From the NCBI RefSeq assembly GCF_000426285.1, contig NZ_AUFB01000002.1:248001-312000 (forward strand): a DNA stretch of 64,000 nt, read 5' to 3'. Below are positions 16,240 through 24,199 of this stretch, in pieces. The first letter of the stretch is position 1. Every line of letters begins with the position of its first letter. The stretch is from Rhizobium leucaenae USDA 9039. GTDB lineage: Bacteria > Pseudomonadota > Alphaproteobacteria > Rhizobiales > Rhizobiaceae. The notes beneath the pieces were generated by a model. The model made no database searches. It worked only from the letters and a program-made list of their open reading frames with translations, and was not told the DNA's origin. The position numbers were made by a program, and so were the translations under genes.

Positions 16240-16962
16240 TCAGACGTCGGCGCTCTCCTGTCCTTTATCCATCTCGCCGGCTTCCATGGGAAACAGCGCC
16301 AGAAACCGGCGTTCGCCTTCCGAGGTAAATAGGATCGAACGGCTGTTTTCCGTTCGCCGGGCCCAGCCCTTGTTGAAAAAATTGGAAAGCAGCGCCTTGC
16401 CGAGACTGCCGGCGAGATGCGCACGGCGTTCGCTCCAATCGAGACAGGAGCGACAGAGCGGGCGCCGCGTCGAGCGCAGCCCGGTCACATCTATGCCGAT
16501 TGAGGTAAGCCGCGCTTCGCCGCGTTCCGTTAAATTCAAGCCGTCGCCAACCTCCGAGATCGCGCCAGATGCAATCAGGCTGTCGAGCATGCGCACGCCG
16601 TAATCGCCGGCAAGATGGTCGTAGCAGATGCGCGCCTTGCGCAGTGCCGGCTCTTTCGGACCGGGGCGATGGCGCAGGTGTCCTCGCGTGGCGGCGAAGC
16701 CCATGATATTTTCAAGCAGCTTGCCGACGCCGTCGTCGGCCAGCGCGAAATAGCGGTGTCGGCCCTGCTTTCGTTGCGCAAGCAACCCACCGGCTTCGAG
16801 TTTCGACAAATGCGTGCTCGCCGTCTGCAGCGTGATGCCGCCGACCTCAGCCAGCTCCGTTGCCGTCAGAGCACGGCCGCCCATCAGCGCGGTAAGCATG
16901 TTCGCCCGCGCCGGGTCGCCGATGAGTGCGCCGATCTGCGCTATGTCAGGACCTTCCTTCAT
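16240..16962 (-). CDS. ArsR/SmtB family transcriptional regulator
   Basis: The 240-residue protein begins with an ArsR winged helix (IGDPARANMLTALMGGRALTATELAEVGGITLQTASTHLSKLEAGGLL), followed by a long C-terminal domain with a CRSCLDWSERRAHLAGSLG segment seen in larger ArsR relatives. No classic metal-binding CxC site is in the recognition helix. It is divergent from a two-gene operon with dimeric ferredoxin-like small enzymes, 71 bp apart, and probably represses it. Confidence 0.88.
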   Translation of the reverse strand: MKEGPDIAQIGALIGDPARANMLTALMGGRALTATELAEVGGITLQTASTHLSKLEAGGLLAQRKQGRHRYFALADDGVGKLLENIMGFAATRGHLRHRPGPKEPALRKARICYDHLAGDYGVRMLDSLIASGAISEVGDGLNLTERGEARLTSIGIDVTGLRSTRRPLCRSCLDWSERRAHLAGSLGKALLSNFFNKGWARRTENSRSILFTSEGERRFLALFPMEAGEMDKGQESADV

Positions 16963-17033
16963 ACTTCGATCGTAACCGAAGCATCGACGTCACGCAATAT
17001 GCGAGAACATCTCCATCACGAAAGGAGAAAACG

Positions 17034-17363
17034 ATGATCACCTGTTTCATCCGCTATGAAATCGATCCGTTCAAGAAGGAGGCCTTTGCCGAATACGCCA
17101 GGGCCTGGGGCCAGGTCATCCCACGTAACGGCGCTGATCTCATCGGCTATTTCGCCCCGCATGAGGGTTCGGCGACGACCGCATACGGCGTCTATAACAT
17201 CGAAAGCCTGGCTGCTTACGAAGCCTATCGCGCCCGCCTTGCAGTCGACCCGCTCGGCAAGGCGAACTACGATTTCTCCTGCCGCGAACGCTTCATCATC
17301 AGGGAAGACCGCATCTTCCTGAAAAACGTGTCGCTGCCGCGCGGTCCAAAGGTGATGCCATGA
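17034..17363 (+). CDS. NIPSNAP family protein
   Basis: The 109-residue protein is a NIPSNAP-type dimeric alpha/beta barrel protein: MITCFIRYEIDPFKKEAFAEYARAW, a conserved GADLIGYFAPHEG stretch and YEAYRARLAVDP. The start at 17034 has an AAAGGAG site. Its biochemical role is unknown; the fold is shared with small cofactor-free monooxygenases. It overlaps the next gene as ATGA and is controlled by the divergent ArsR-type regulator, by position. Confidence 0.85.
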   Translation: MITCFIRYEIDPFKKEAFAEYARAWGQVIPRNGADLIGYFAPHEGSATTAYGVYNIESLAAYEAYRARLAVDPLGKANYDFSCRERFIIREDRIFLKNVSLPRGPKVMP

Positions 17364-17752
17364 TCGCCGTTATTTTCGAGGTCGTTCCCTATCTCGGCGA
17401 ACGGCATCACTATCTCGATCTTGCCGGCAAGCTGCGCGCGGAACTCGAGACCATTGATGGCTTCATCTCCATCGAGCGCTTCGAGAGCCTGACGCAACGC
17501 GGCAAGCTTCTTTCGCTCTCCTTCTGGCGTGACGAAGTGGCGGTCAAGGAATGGCGTACTCGCGAAACGCACCGAGCCGCGCAAAAGGCGGGGCGAGGGG
17601 CGATATTTGCCGACTATCGGCTGCGCATAGCGCATGTGGTGCGTGATTACGGGATGAATGAGAGGGACGAGACGCCGGCGGATAGCCGGGCGGTGCATGA
17701 CGCGCTAGTCCACACCGAACCGCACACAAAGGGCATCAATAGCAAGTTCTAG
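17360..17752 (+). CDS. Antibiotic biosynthesis monooxygenase (ABM) domain protein
   Basis: The 130-residue protein has an ABM domain: FEVVPYLGERHHYLDLAGKLRAELETIDGFISIERFES, then LLSLSFWRDEVAVKEWRTRETHRAAQ. Such proteins oxidise aromatic or quinone-like compounds, or degrade haem, without a metal cofactor. It is coupled to the NIPSNAP gene through an ATGA overlap, so both small barrels are probably made together, perhaps as a heteromer. The last 30 residues are polar and not part of the domain. Confidence 0.85.
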   Translation: MIAVIFEVVPYLGERHHYLDLAGKLRAELETIDGFISIERFESLTQRGKLLSLSFWRDEVAVKEWRTRETHRAAQKAGRGAIFADYRLRIAHVVRDYGMNERDETPADSRAVHDALVHTEPHTKGINSKF

Positions 17753-18051
17753 TGCGGGTAGTTCATCGACAACCACACCCATATGATCTGATCGGATAGG
17801 CCGTGATATTGATGACGTAGTATGTTCCCTATGGTTTTGACCTGTTGCCAAGGAATCTCAGGTCTCAACGCTTTGATATCATTCGGCAAGGCCCGGCTTG
17901 CCTCCGAAATGATTTCTATGGCGCGTTGGACGGCGTGTGGAAACAGCCAATCACCGCGATAGTCGTCCAGCGTTTTTCCCGCAGCTGCGTTGCTGATACC
18001 ACGGAGTTCCGCTCGCATATCCTCGAGCGCGTGTCTAAATTCCCTCGGCAT
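17749..18051 (-). CDS. hepT: HepT-like toxin (DUF86)
   Basis: The 100-residue protein matches the HepT/DUF86 family: helical, with HAVQRAIEIISEASRAL and the conserved GNILRHQYHGLSD near the C-terminus, which carries the catalytic-type Arg/His of this ribonuclease-like family. The ATG at 18051 shares one base with the stop of the MntA-type gene upstream (TGATG), so the two are coupled. The pair forms a HepT/MntA toxin-antitoxin module. Confidence 0.8.
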   Translation of the reverse strand: MPREFRHALEDMRAELRGISNAAAGKTLDDYRGDWLFPHAVQRAIEIISEASRALPNDIKALRPEIPWQQVKTIGNILRHQYHGLSDQIIWVWLSMNYPH

Positions 18052-18347
18052 CAAAATACCCGCGTCGCCGATCGCTCGATCGCTGGTCTCAGGCGGGGAT
18101 GTAGGCCATCTCTGGTCGTGATATCGACGGGCGTATGAAGATCTTCTTCGAGCAAGAACTTGATGCTGATTAGATCGAAAGCATTGAAACGGCTCGCCGG
18201 ATCATAATCGATAAAAATATCCACATCGCTCGATGACCGCGCTTCATTCCGGGAAACGGAGCCGAAAAGGTAAAGCGATGTTGCACCGAGCGCCCGGATG
18301 GCGTTCGCGTTGTTTTTGAGCCGCGCTATCGTTTCGTTTCGGTTCAT
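18051..18347 (-). CDS. mntA: MntA-like minimal nucleotidyltransferase antitoxin
   Basis: This 98-residue protein has the minimal nucleotidyltransferase motif LFGSVSRNEARSSSDVDIFIDY, with the GSxxR and DxD metal-site residues. MntA-type antitoxins neutralise HepT by adding AMP to it. The ATG at 18347 (MNRNETIARLKNN) is used; a start at 18365 is also possible. It precedes and is coupled to the HepT gene, and lies 144 bp upstream of the divergent ccrM gene. Confidence 0.82.
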   Translation of the reverse strand: MNRNETIARLKNNANAIRALGATSLYLFGSVSRNEARSSSDVDIFIDYDPASRFNAFDLISIKFLLEEDLHTPVDITTRDGLHPRLRPAIERSATRVF

Positions 18348-18419
18348 GCGAATGTTGTATCGCATTCGCTATTATTTTTCCATGCCGCGAATAATTTCCC
18401 AAATCGTTCGTCGCTTTAG

Positions 18420-19622
<1,203 letters not shown>

Positions 19623-19636
19623 TCCCAACTATTTGC

Positions 19637-19686
19637 GCGGCATGATCTGATCCGAAAGCCTTTCCCGGTTTTCGGAGCCATGCCGC
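19637..19686. repeat. Rhizobial-type intergenic palindrome after ccrM
   Basis: The 50 bp element has outer arms GCGGCATG and CATGCCGC and inner arms CCGAAA and TTTCGG. It resembles a short palindrome family with GCATGATC and CCGAAAA cores that I know from Rhizobium intergenic regions. Confidence 0.55.
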
Positions 19687-19748
19687 AGCCGGATCCACAT
19701 ATCCGCCTTCTTCCGTCGAGTACCTCCAGTTAGGGAGGAAGGCGAGAC

Positions 19749-19781
19749 GCCCAGGATTTGCGAATCCTGGGCGCTTTTTTT
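19749..19781 (+). terminator. Rho-independent terminator after ccrM
   Basis: The arms GCCCAGGATT and AATCCTGGGC pair perfectly around TGCG and are followed by GC and seven T. It contains one GAATC site, itself a CcrM target. Confidence 0.85.
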
Positions 19782-19791
19782 GTTTGACGGC

Positions 19792-20157
19792 TCAGAATTC
19801 CTGATAATCCGTCACATCGACCCGAACGACGCATCCGTTTTCATCGAAGGTGATCGTCTCTTCACCCTCACGGATCAACGGCTTGCCGGTCTTGCTGTTC
19901 GTTGCCCGGACGGACCAGACGCTCCGGCCGGAAAGCGGCGTCAGCGTTTCCACCAAGGAATTGACGGCGGTTTGATCCGGATAGGTGTCGAAGTATCCCC
20001 GAAATGCCTCCATGATCGCCTCGCGGCCGGCAAGGCTGCCGACGCCGTTGGAGACATAGGTGGCATTCTCCGCGAAGAAGTTCTCGATTGCTTCGTAGTC
20101 CAGCCTGTTGATCGCGTCATGAAAGAGGGTGATGCGTTCTGCCGGATCGAAAACCAT
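19792..20157 (-). CDS. SnoaL/NTF2-like protein
   Basis: The 121-residue protein has the NTF2-like cone fold of the SnoaL type: AERITLFHDAINRLDYEAIENFFAENATY at the start, then VETLTPLSGRSVWSVRATN and a strand-rich end. Such proteins are small isomerases, dehydratases or binding proteins; the ligand is unknown. The start at 20157 lies four bases after the stop of a HAD phosphatase gene, so the two belong to one operon with mutY. Confidence 0.82.
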   Translation of the reverse strand: MVFDPAERITLFHDAINRLDYEAIENFFAENATYVSNGVGSLAGREAIMEAFRGYFDTYPDQTAVNSLVETLTPLSGRSVWSVRATNSKTGKPLIREGEETITFDENGCVVRVDVTDYQEF

Positions 20158-20161
20158 GAGC

Positions 20162-20776
20162 TTAAACCTCGATGCCGTAGGCGGCGAGATCGCTGCGCAA
20201 CTTCTCGGCGCCGGTGAAATGGACTGCATTCCAACCCGCGGCTCTTGCACCTTCAACGTTGGCGAGCGAATCGTCGATGAAAATGGTGGAAGCCGGGTCC
20301 AGACCGAAGCTCTTTACATGCGCCTCATAGATCGCGACATCCGGCTTGATCAGGCCGATGTCGCCGGACACGGTGACGCCGCGCGGCTTGGAAAGGAAAT
20401 CGAAGCGCGTCTGCGCTTCGCGAAAGGTGTCGGAGGCAAAATTGGTCAGCATGGTGACGTCGCGGCCCTCGGCAATCAGCTTCTCCAGGATCGCGACGCT
20501 GTCGTCGTAGGCATGCGGTACCATGTCATGCCAATATTTGCGGAAGGCGCGGATCTGTTCTTCGCGCTCGGGATGCTCGGCGATCAGCAGCGCTTCGGCC
20601 TCTTCCCACGTCCGGCCGCGATCCTGTTCGATATTCCATTCATTCGTGCAGACATTGGCGAGGAACCAGCTTCGCTCTGCCTCATCCGGGATGATGCGGT
20701 TAAAGGGGATACTCGGATCGTAGTGAACAAGCACCTTGCCGATGTCGAAGACGATGTGCCGGATTTCCGTGGTCAT
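20162..20776 (-). CDS. HAD superfamily phosphatase, YihX-like
   Basis: The 204-residue protein has HAD motif I as VFDIGKVLVHYD, in which the usual second Asp is absent as in YihX-type sugar-phosphate phosphatases (DxGN/K pattern). TNFASDT is motif II, the Lys in GLIKPD motif III and FIDDSLANV motif IV. YihX acts on alpha-glucose-1-phosphate; the substrate here is not known. Its start overlaps the mutY stop (ATGA). Confidence 0.85.
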   Translation of the reverse strand: MTTEIRHIVFDIGKVLVHYDPSIPFNRIIPDEAERSWFLANVCTNEWNIEQDRGRTWEEAEALLIAEHPEREEQIRAFRKYWHDMVPHAYDDSVAILEKLIAEGRDVTMLTNFASDTFREAQTRFDFLSKPRGVTVSGDIGLIKPDVAIYEAHVKSFGLDPASTIFIDDSLANVEGARAAGWNAVHFTGAEKLRSDLAAYGIEV

Positions 20777-21882
20777 GAATTATGTCCTGATGTGTAAGCG
20801 CGAGCTTTACTGAATGCGCGTGGAATAGCCTGTGCGATCGCTTTTTTCATGACGGTCGGCAAGGCCTGCGCTTCAAGATTTGTAACCGGCTCCCACCATC
20901 CGTCATTGCGGATCATGTTAGATGCCACCTGGGCGCGATAGATCAATAGCCGCAGTTCGAAGTGCGTGAAGATATGCGTTACGGTTCCGGCTGCCTGCCA
21001 ATCCGCCGGGAAGGGAGCCGCGGTAGCACTGGTCTCGCCGTCGATGCGGGCCGTCCAGCCGGTCGTCGGCACTTCGGTCATGCCGCCGAGAAGGCCGCTG
21101 GCGATGCGCCGGCGCAGATAAATCTCGCCATCGCCATTCACCGCCACGAAAGCAGCACCCTGGCGCACCGGCTTTTCCTTCTTTGCCGCTTTGACCGGAA
21201 ATTGTTCGGGATCATGCAGCCGTAATGCCTCGCAGGCATTGTTGAAGGGACAGAGCGCACAGGCGGGCCGTTTCGGCGTGCAGATCGTCGCGCCCAGATC
21301 CATCATCGCCTGCGCGAAATCGCCGGGGCGATCGGCCGGCGTCAGCAACGCCACCTTCTGCTTCATCAATGGCTTGGCGGCCGGCAACGGTGTAGCGATG
21401 GCGTAAAGGCGGGAGATGACGCGTTCGACATTACCGTCCATGACAGCCGCCTGGCGGTTGAATGCGATGGCGGCGACCGCCGCTGCCGTATAGTCGCCGA
21501 TTCCCGGCAGTGCCTGCAGTCCATTTTCGGTATCCGGGAACTGCCCGCCATGCTCCGCGGCCACGGCCTCCGCGCATTTCTTGAGATTACGGGCGCGGGC
21601 ATAATAGCCAAGCCCGGCCCAGGCGGCCATGACATCGTCTGTGGGGGCTGCCGCAAGATCACGAACCGTCGGCCAGCGCCCCAGGAATTTGGCGAAATAG
21701 GCTTTGACCGCAGGCACGGTGGTCTGCTGCAGCATCACCTCGGATAGCCAGACATGATAGGGATCGGCCCGGACGCCGCGCGCTGCCATCGGTGGCGAGA
21801 CGCGCCAGGGCAGGTCGCGGTGATGGCGGTCGTACCAGGAAAGCAGGGATGCGGCCGTCGGGGATTCTATTATCGTCGTCAT
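20773..21882 (-). CDS. mutY: A/G-specific adenine glycosylase
   Basis: This 369-residue DNA repair enzyme removes adenine mispaired with 8-oxoguanine. It has WLSEVMLQQTTV, a helix-hairpin-helix with LPGIGDYTAAAV, the catalytic Asp in VMDGNVERV, and the Fe-S cluster loop with Cys spaced as C-x6-C-x2-C-x5-C (CTPKRPACALCPFNNAC). The C-terminal half is the NUDIX-like domain that reads 8-oxoG. The ATG at 21882 gives the family-like N-terminus. The DUF721 gene starts divergently about 100 bp away. Confidence 0.95.
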   Translation of the reverse strand: MTTIIESPTAASLLSWYDRHHRDLPWRVSPPMAARGVRADPYHVWLSEVMLQQTTVPAVKAYFAKFLGRWPTVRDLAAAPTDDVMAAWAGLGYYARARNLKKCAEAVAAEHGGQFPDTENGLQALPGIGDYTAAAVAAIAFNRQAAVMDGNVERVISRLYAIATPLPAAKPLMKQKVALLTPADRPGDFAQAMMDLGATICTPKRPACALCPFNNACEALRLHDPEQFPVKAAKKEKPVRQGAAFVAVNGDGEIYLRRRIASGLLGGMTEVPTTGWTARIDGETSATAAPFPADWQAAGTVTHIFTHFELRLLIYRAQVASNMIRNDGWWEPVTNLEAQALPTVMKKAIAQAIPRAFSKARAYTSGHNS

Positions 21883-21980
21883 GATTTGCCGCATCAAGGG
21901 GAAGTGCTCTATACTTGGCCAAGCTGCGCCAGCCAATCAAGGCCTTGGATGCGCAAACCGGGTCTCGGGTTCACTATCCA

Positions 21981-22481
21981 ATGAGTTATCCCCGAAAAGG
22001 CGAAAAACAGATTTCCGAGCTGACCAACGGCATCATCGATCCCGTTCTGGCGAAGCGCGCCGGCATCAACACGGCGCTGCTCGGTTCCTGGGACGAGATC
22101 GCCGGCGAGGATTTCGCCGAATGTACGCGGCCGGAAAAGATCGCCTGGGCCAAACGCGGCGGCTCGGGCGACGATGGCGGTTACCAGCCCGGTGTGCTGA
22201 CCATCGCCTGTGAGGGCGCCCGCGCTCTGTTTCTGACCCATGCGCAGGGCGAGCTCATCCAGCGCATCAACGGTTTCTTCGGCTTCCACGCCGTCAGCCA
22301 GATCCGCATCGTTCAGAAGCCAGTCTCCATCGCCTCCAAACGCTCGCGCACGCCGCCGCCGCTGAAAGGCGAGGCGGCGCGAAAGCTGGAAGACATGATG
22401 GACGGCATCGAGGACGATAAGCTGCGTGCGGCAATTCAGAGGTTGGGCACCGCGATGGTTTGGAAGCGAGGCAAGAGATAG
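21981..22481 (+). CDS. DUF721 domain protein (DciA-like)
   Basis: The 166-residue protein has a DUF721 domain (LAKRAGINTALLGSWDEIAGEDFAECTRPEKIAW, then GVLTIACEGARALFLTHAQGELIQRINGFFG). DUF721 includes DciA, the helicase-loader relative used by bacteria without DnaC; whether this copy does that is unknown. The ATG at 21981 (MSYPRKGEKQ) is used. In rhizobia the gene commonly sits next to mutY and dsbA; here a toxin-antitoxin pair separates it from dsbA. Confidence 0.85.
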   Translation: MSYPRKGEKQISELTNGIIDPVLAKRAGINTALLGSWDEIAGEDFAECTRPEKIAWAKRGGSGDDGGYQPGVLTIACEGARALFLTHAQGELIQRINGFFGFHAVSQIRIVQKPVSIASKRSRTPPPLKGEAARKLEDMMDGIEDDKLRAAIQRLGTAMVWKRGKR

Positions 22482-22525
22482 CTTTATTGTGATGCCGAAA
22501 AGCAGTTGGTCCGTGGGCTCCCGAA

Positions 22526-22543
22526 TGCTATATTTGTATAGCA
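22526..22543 (+). promoter_or_regulatory. Operator palindrome of the RelBE-type module
   Basis: Perfect inverted repeat TGCTATA, TTTG, TATAGCA, ending 13 bp before the antitoxin start. It is AT-rich and covers the likely -10 region, as expected for autorepression by a ribbon-helix-helix antitoxin. Confidence 0.7.
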
Positions 22544-22556
22544 ATGTGGAGAGAAG

Positions 22557-22784
22557 ATGATGTTGGCCCTACGGCTTCCGCCGGAAATTGAGGCAAGGCT
22601 CGATGAGCTCGCCAAGCGTACCGGGCGCAGTAAAAGCTTTTATGCCCGTGAGGCGATCCTGGAGCACCTGGACGACCTTGAGGATATCTATCTCGCGGAG
22701 AAGCGCTTGGAAGAGTTTCGCCGGGGCGAGAGTGACACCGTTTCCCTGGCTGAGTTAATGGCACGCTATGGCGTGGACGATTGA
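22557..22784 (+). CDS. RelB-like ribbon-helix-helix antitoxin
   Basis: The 75-residue protein has a ribbon-helix-helix domain (LALRLPPEIEARLDELAKRTGRSKSFYAREAILEHLDDLEDIYLAEKRL) and a polar tail. A GGAGAG site precedes the ATG, and an inverted repeat just upstream is the likely operator. It overlaps the toxin gene by 17 bp. This pair separates the DUF721 gene from dsbA. Confidence 0.85.
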   Translation: MMLALRLPPEIEARLDELAKRTGRSKSFYAREAILEHLDDLEDIYLAEKRLEEFRRGESDTVSLAELMARYGVDD

Positions 22785-23040
22785 GTTTCAGCGATCTGCA
22801 GAGCGCGAACTCGAAACGCTCGGACATGAGACTGCGCGCCGCATTCTTAAATTTCTTCATGAGCGTGTTGCCAAGCTGGACAATCCGCGCTCAATCGGAG
22901 AGGCCTTGAAGGGTTCTGATCTCGGTGATTTCTGGAAATATCGGGTTGGAGACTGCCGAGTCATCGCGCACATCGAAGATAGCGCCATACGAATTCTGAT
23001 TGTCCGAGTCGGAAATCGCCGCGAGGTTTATCGAAGATAG
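22768..23040 (+). CDS. RelE-family toxin
   Basis: The 90-residue basic protein matches the RelE/ParE fold: WTIEFQRSAERELETLGHETARRILKFLHERV, LKGSDLGDFWKYRVGDCRVIAHIEDSAIRILIVRVGNRREVYR. The RVGDCRVI and HRREVY-like end is typical of RelE ribonuclease toxins that cut mRNA on the ribosome. It appears intact and overlaps its antitoxin gene. Confidence 0.87.
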   Translation: MAWTIEFQRSAERELETLGHETARRILKFLHERVAKLDNPRSIGEALKGSDLGDFWKYRVGDCRVIAHIEDSAIRILIVRVGNRREVYRR

Positions 23041-23227
23041 TCTCACATAGCGGTCCATCTTCAGGATCGACCGCTTATCCCCATCAATTCTGACGATAAT
23101 TTAATCTCTTTGTCTTCGGTAGGTCACAATTCTTTGAAGAAAGTTGGCCAACCGTGCCTTGTTAGTAGCAACTAGCCGTTATATCGCAATGAACCATTCA
23201 CAGACCTCTTAAACGACGGGTGACTTT

Positions 23228-23965
23228 ATGCCGATGTCTGACATGCTCTTGACCAAACGCCACCTGCTGGGCGGCACCGCCGTTGCGGCTCTCTCCCTGG
23301 CGTTCGCTGCCTTTGCCGACACCGCATCCGCCGCTAATGCGACCACGGCCGGCGGTGCTCAGGAGACCACCAACAGCGCCGCCTCGCCTGAGGATGCAGT
23401 TCCGTCGTCGGAAGGCAATGTCGACATGAACGAGGTGCTGAAGCCCGGCCCCCTGCCGGAAATCGCGCTCGGCAAGGAAGACGCTCCGGTCAAGATCGTC
23501 GAATACATGTCGCTGACCTGCCCGCACTGCGCGCATTTCGCCACGACCACTTTCGATACGATCAAGCAGAAATACATCGATACGGGCAAGGTCCGCTTCA
23601 TTATCCGCGAATTCCCCTTCGATCCGCGCGCTGCTGCCGCCTTCATGCTGGCCCGTTGCGCGCCGCAGGAACAGTATCTCCCGATGGTCGATATGCTGTT
23701 CAAGCAGCAGATCGCTTGGGCCTCGCCGGATGTCGACGGCCGTGCCGCACTGCTGCAAATGTCGAAACTTGCCGGTTTTACTGAGGATAGCTTTACGAAA
23801 TGCTTGACGAACCAGAAGCTTCTGGATGATGTCAACTCAGTTAGGGAACGCGCGGCCAAAGACTTCGGCGTCAATGCTACGCCGACCTTCTTGATCAACG
23901 GCAAGCGTTATGCAGGGGACATGTCGGTTAATGCCATGTCGAAGCTCATCGATAGCCTTCTCTGA
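23228..23965 (+). CDS. DsbA-like secreted thioredoxin-fold protein
   Basis: The 245-residue protein has a twin-arginine-lacking signal peptide (about 1-37, ending ASA), a Thr/Ala/Ser linker, and a DsbA fold with active site CPHC in YMSLTCPHCAHF. The closing cis-Pro motif is TPTFLINGKRY. It should form or rearrange disulfide bonds in the periplasm. Two further Cys (ARCAPQ, TKCLTN) are present. The start has no strong ribosome binding site. The smc gene follows after a RIME-like repeat. Confidence 0.9.
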   Translation: MPMSDMLLTKRHLLGGTAVAALSLAFAAFADTASAANATTAGGAQETTNSAASPEDAVPSSEGNVDMNEVLKPGPLPEIALGKEDAPVKIVEYMSLTCPHCAHFATTTFDTIKQKYIDTGKVRFIIREFPFDPRAAAAFMLARCAPQEQYLPMVDMLFKQQIAWASPDVDGRAALLQMSKLAGFTEDSFTKCLTNQKLLDDVNSVRERAAKDFGVNATPTFLINGKRYAGDMSVNAMSKLIDSLL

Positions 23966-24033
23966 TCCGTGCCTTTTCGAAACGGCGGGCGGCGGGGAAA
24001 CCCGCGCGCTCGTTTTTTTGTGTTTGCCTATTG

Positions 24034-24189
24034 CCTTCTCCCCAGCGGGGAGAAGGTGGCCGAAAGGCCGGATGAGGGGGGCGAGGAGCGCCAGCTCCGA
24101 GCGCCTTGAGCGAAAGCGAAAGGCAATCACGTCGATAACGCCTCCTCAACCCGCGCTGCGCGCGACCTTCTCCCCGTGGGGGAGAAGGA
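24034..24189. repeat. RIME-like mosaic palindromic repeat, copy 2 (ends at the smc ribosome binding site)
   Basis: The 156 bp element starts with CCTTCTCCCC/GGGGAGAAGG, contains GGCCG/CGGCC and GCGCG palindromes, and ends with CCTTCTCCCC/GGGGGAGAAGG. The last AAGGAGG of the right end serves as the Shine-Dalgarno site of smc, whose ATG is at 24200. Confidence 0.8.
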
Positions 24190-24199
24190 GGTTCGGCTC

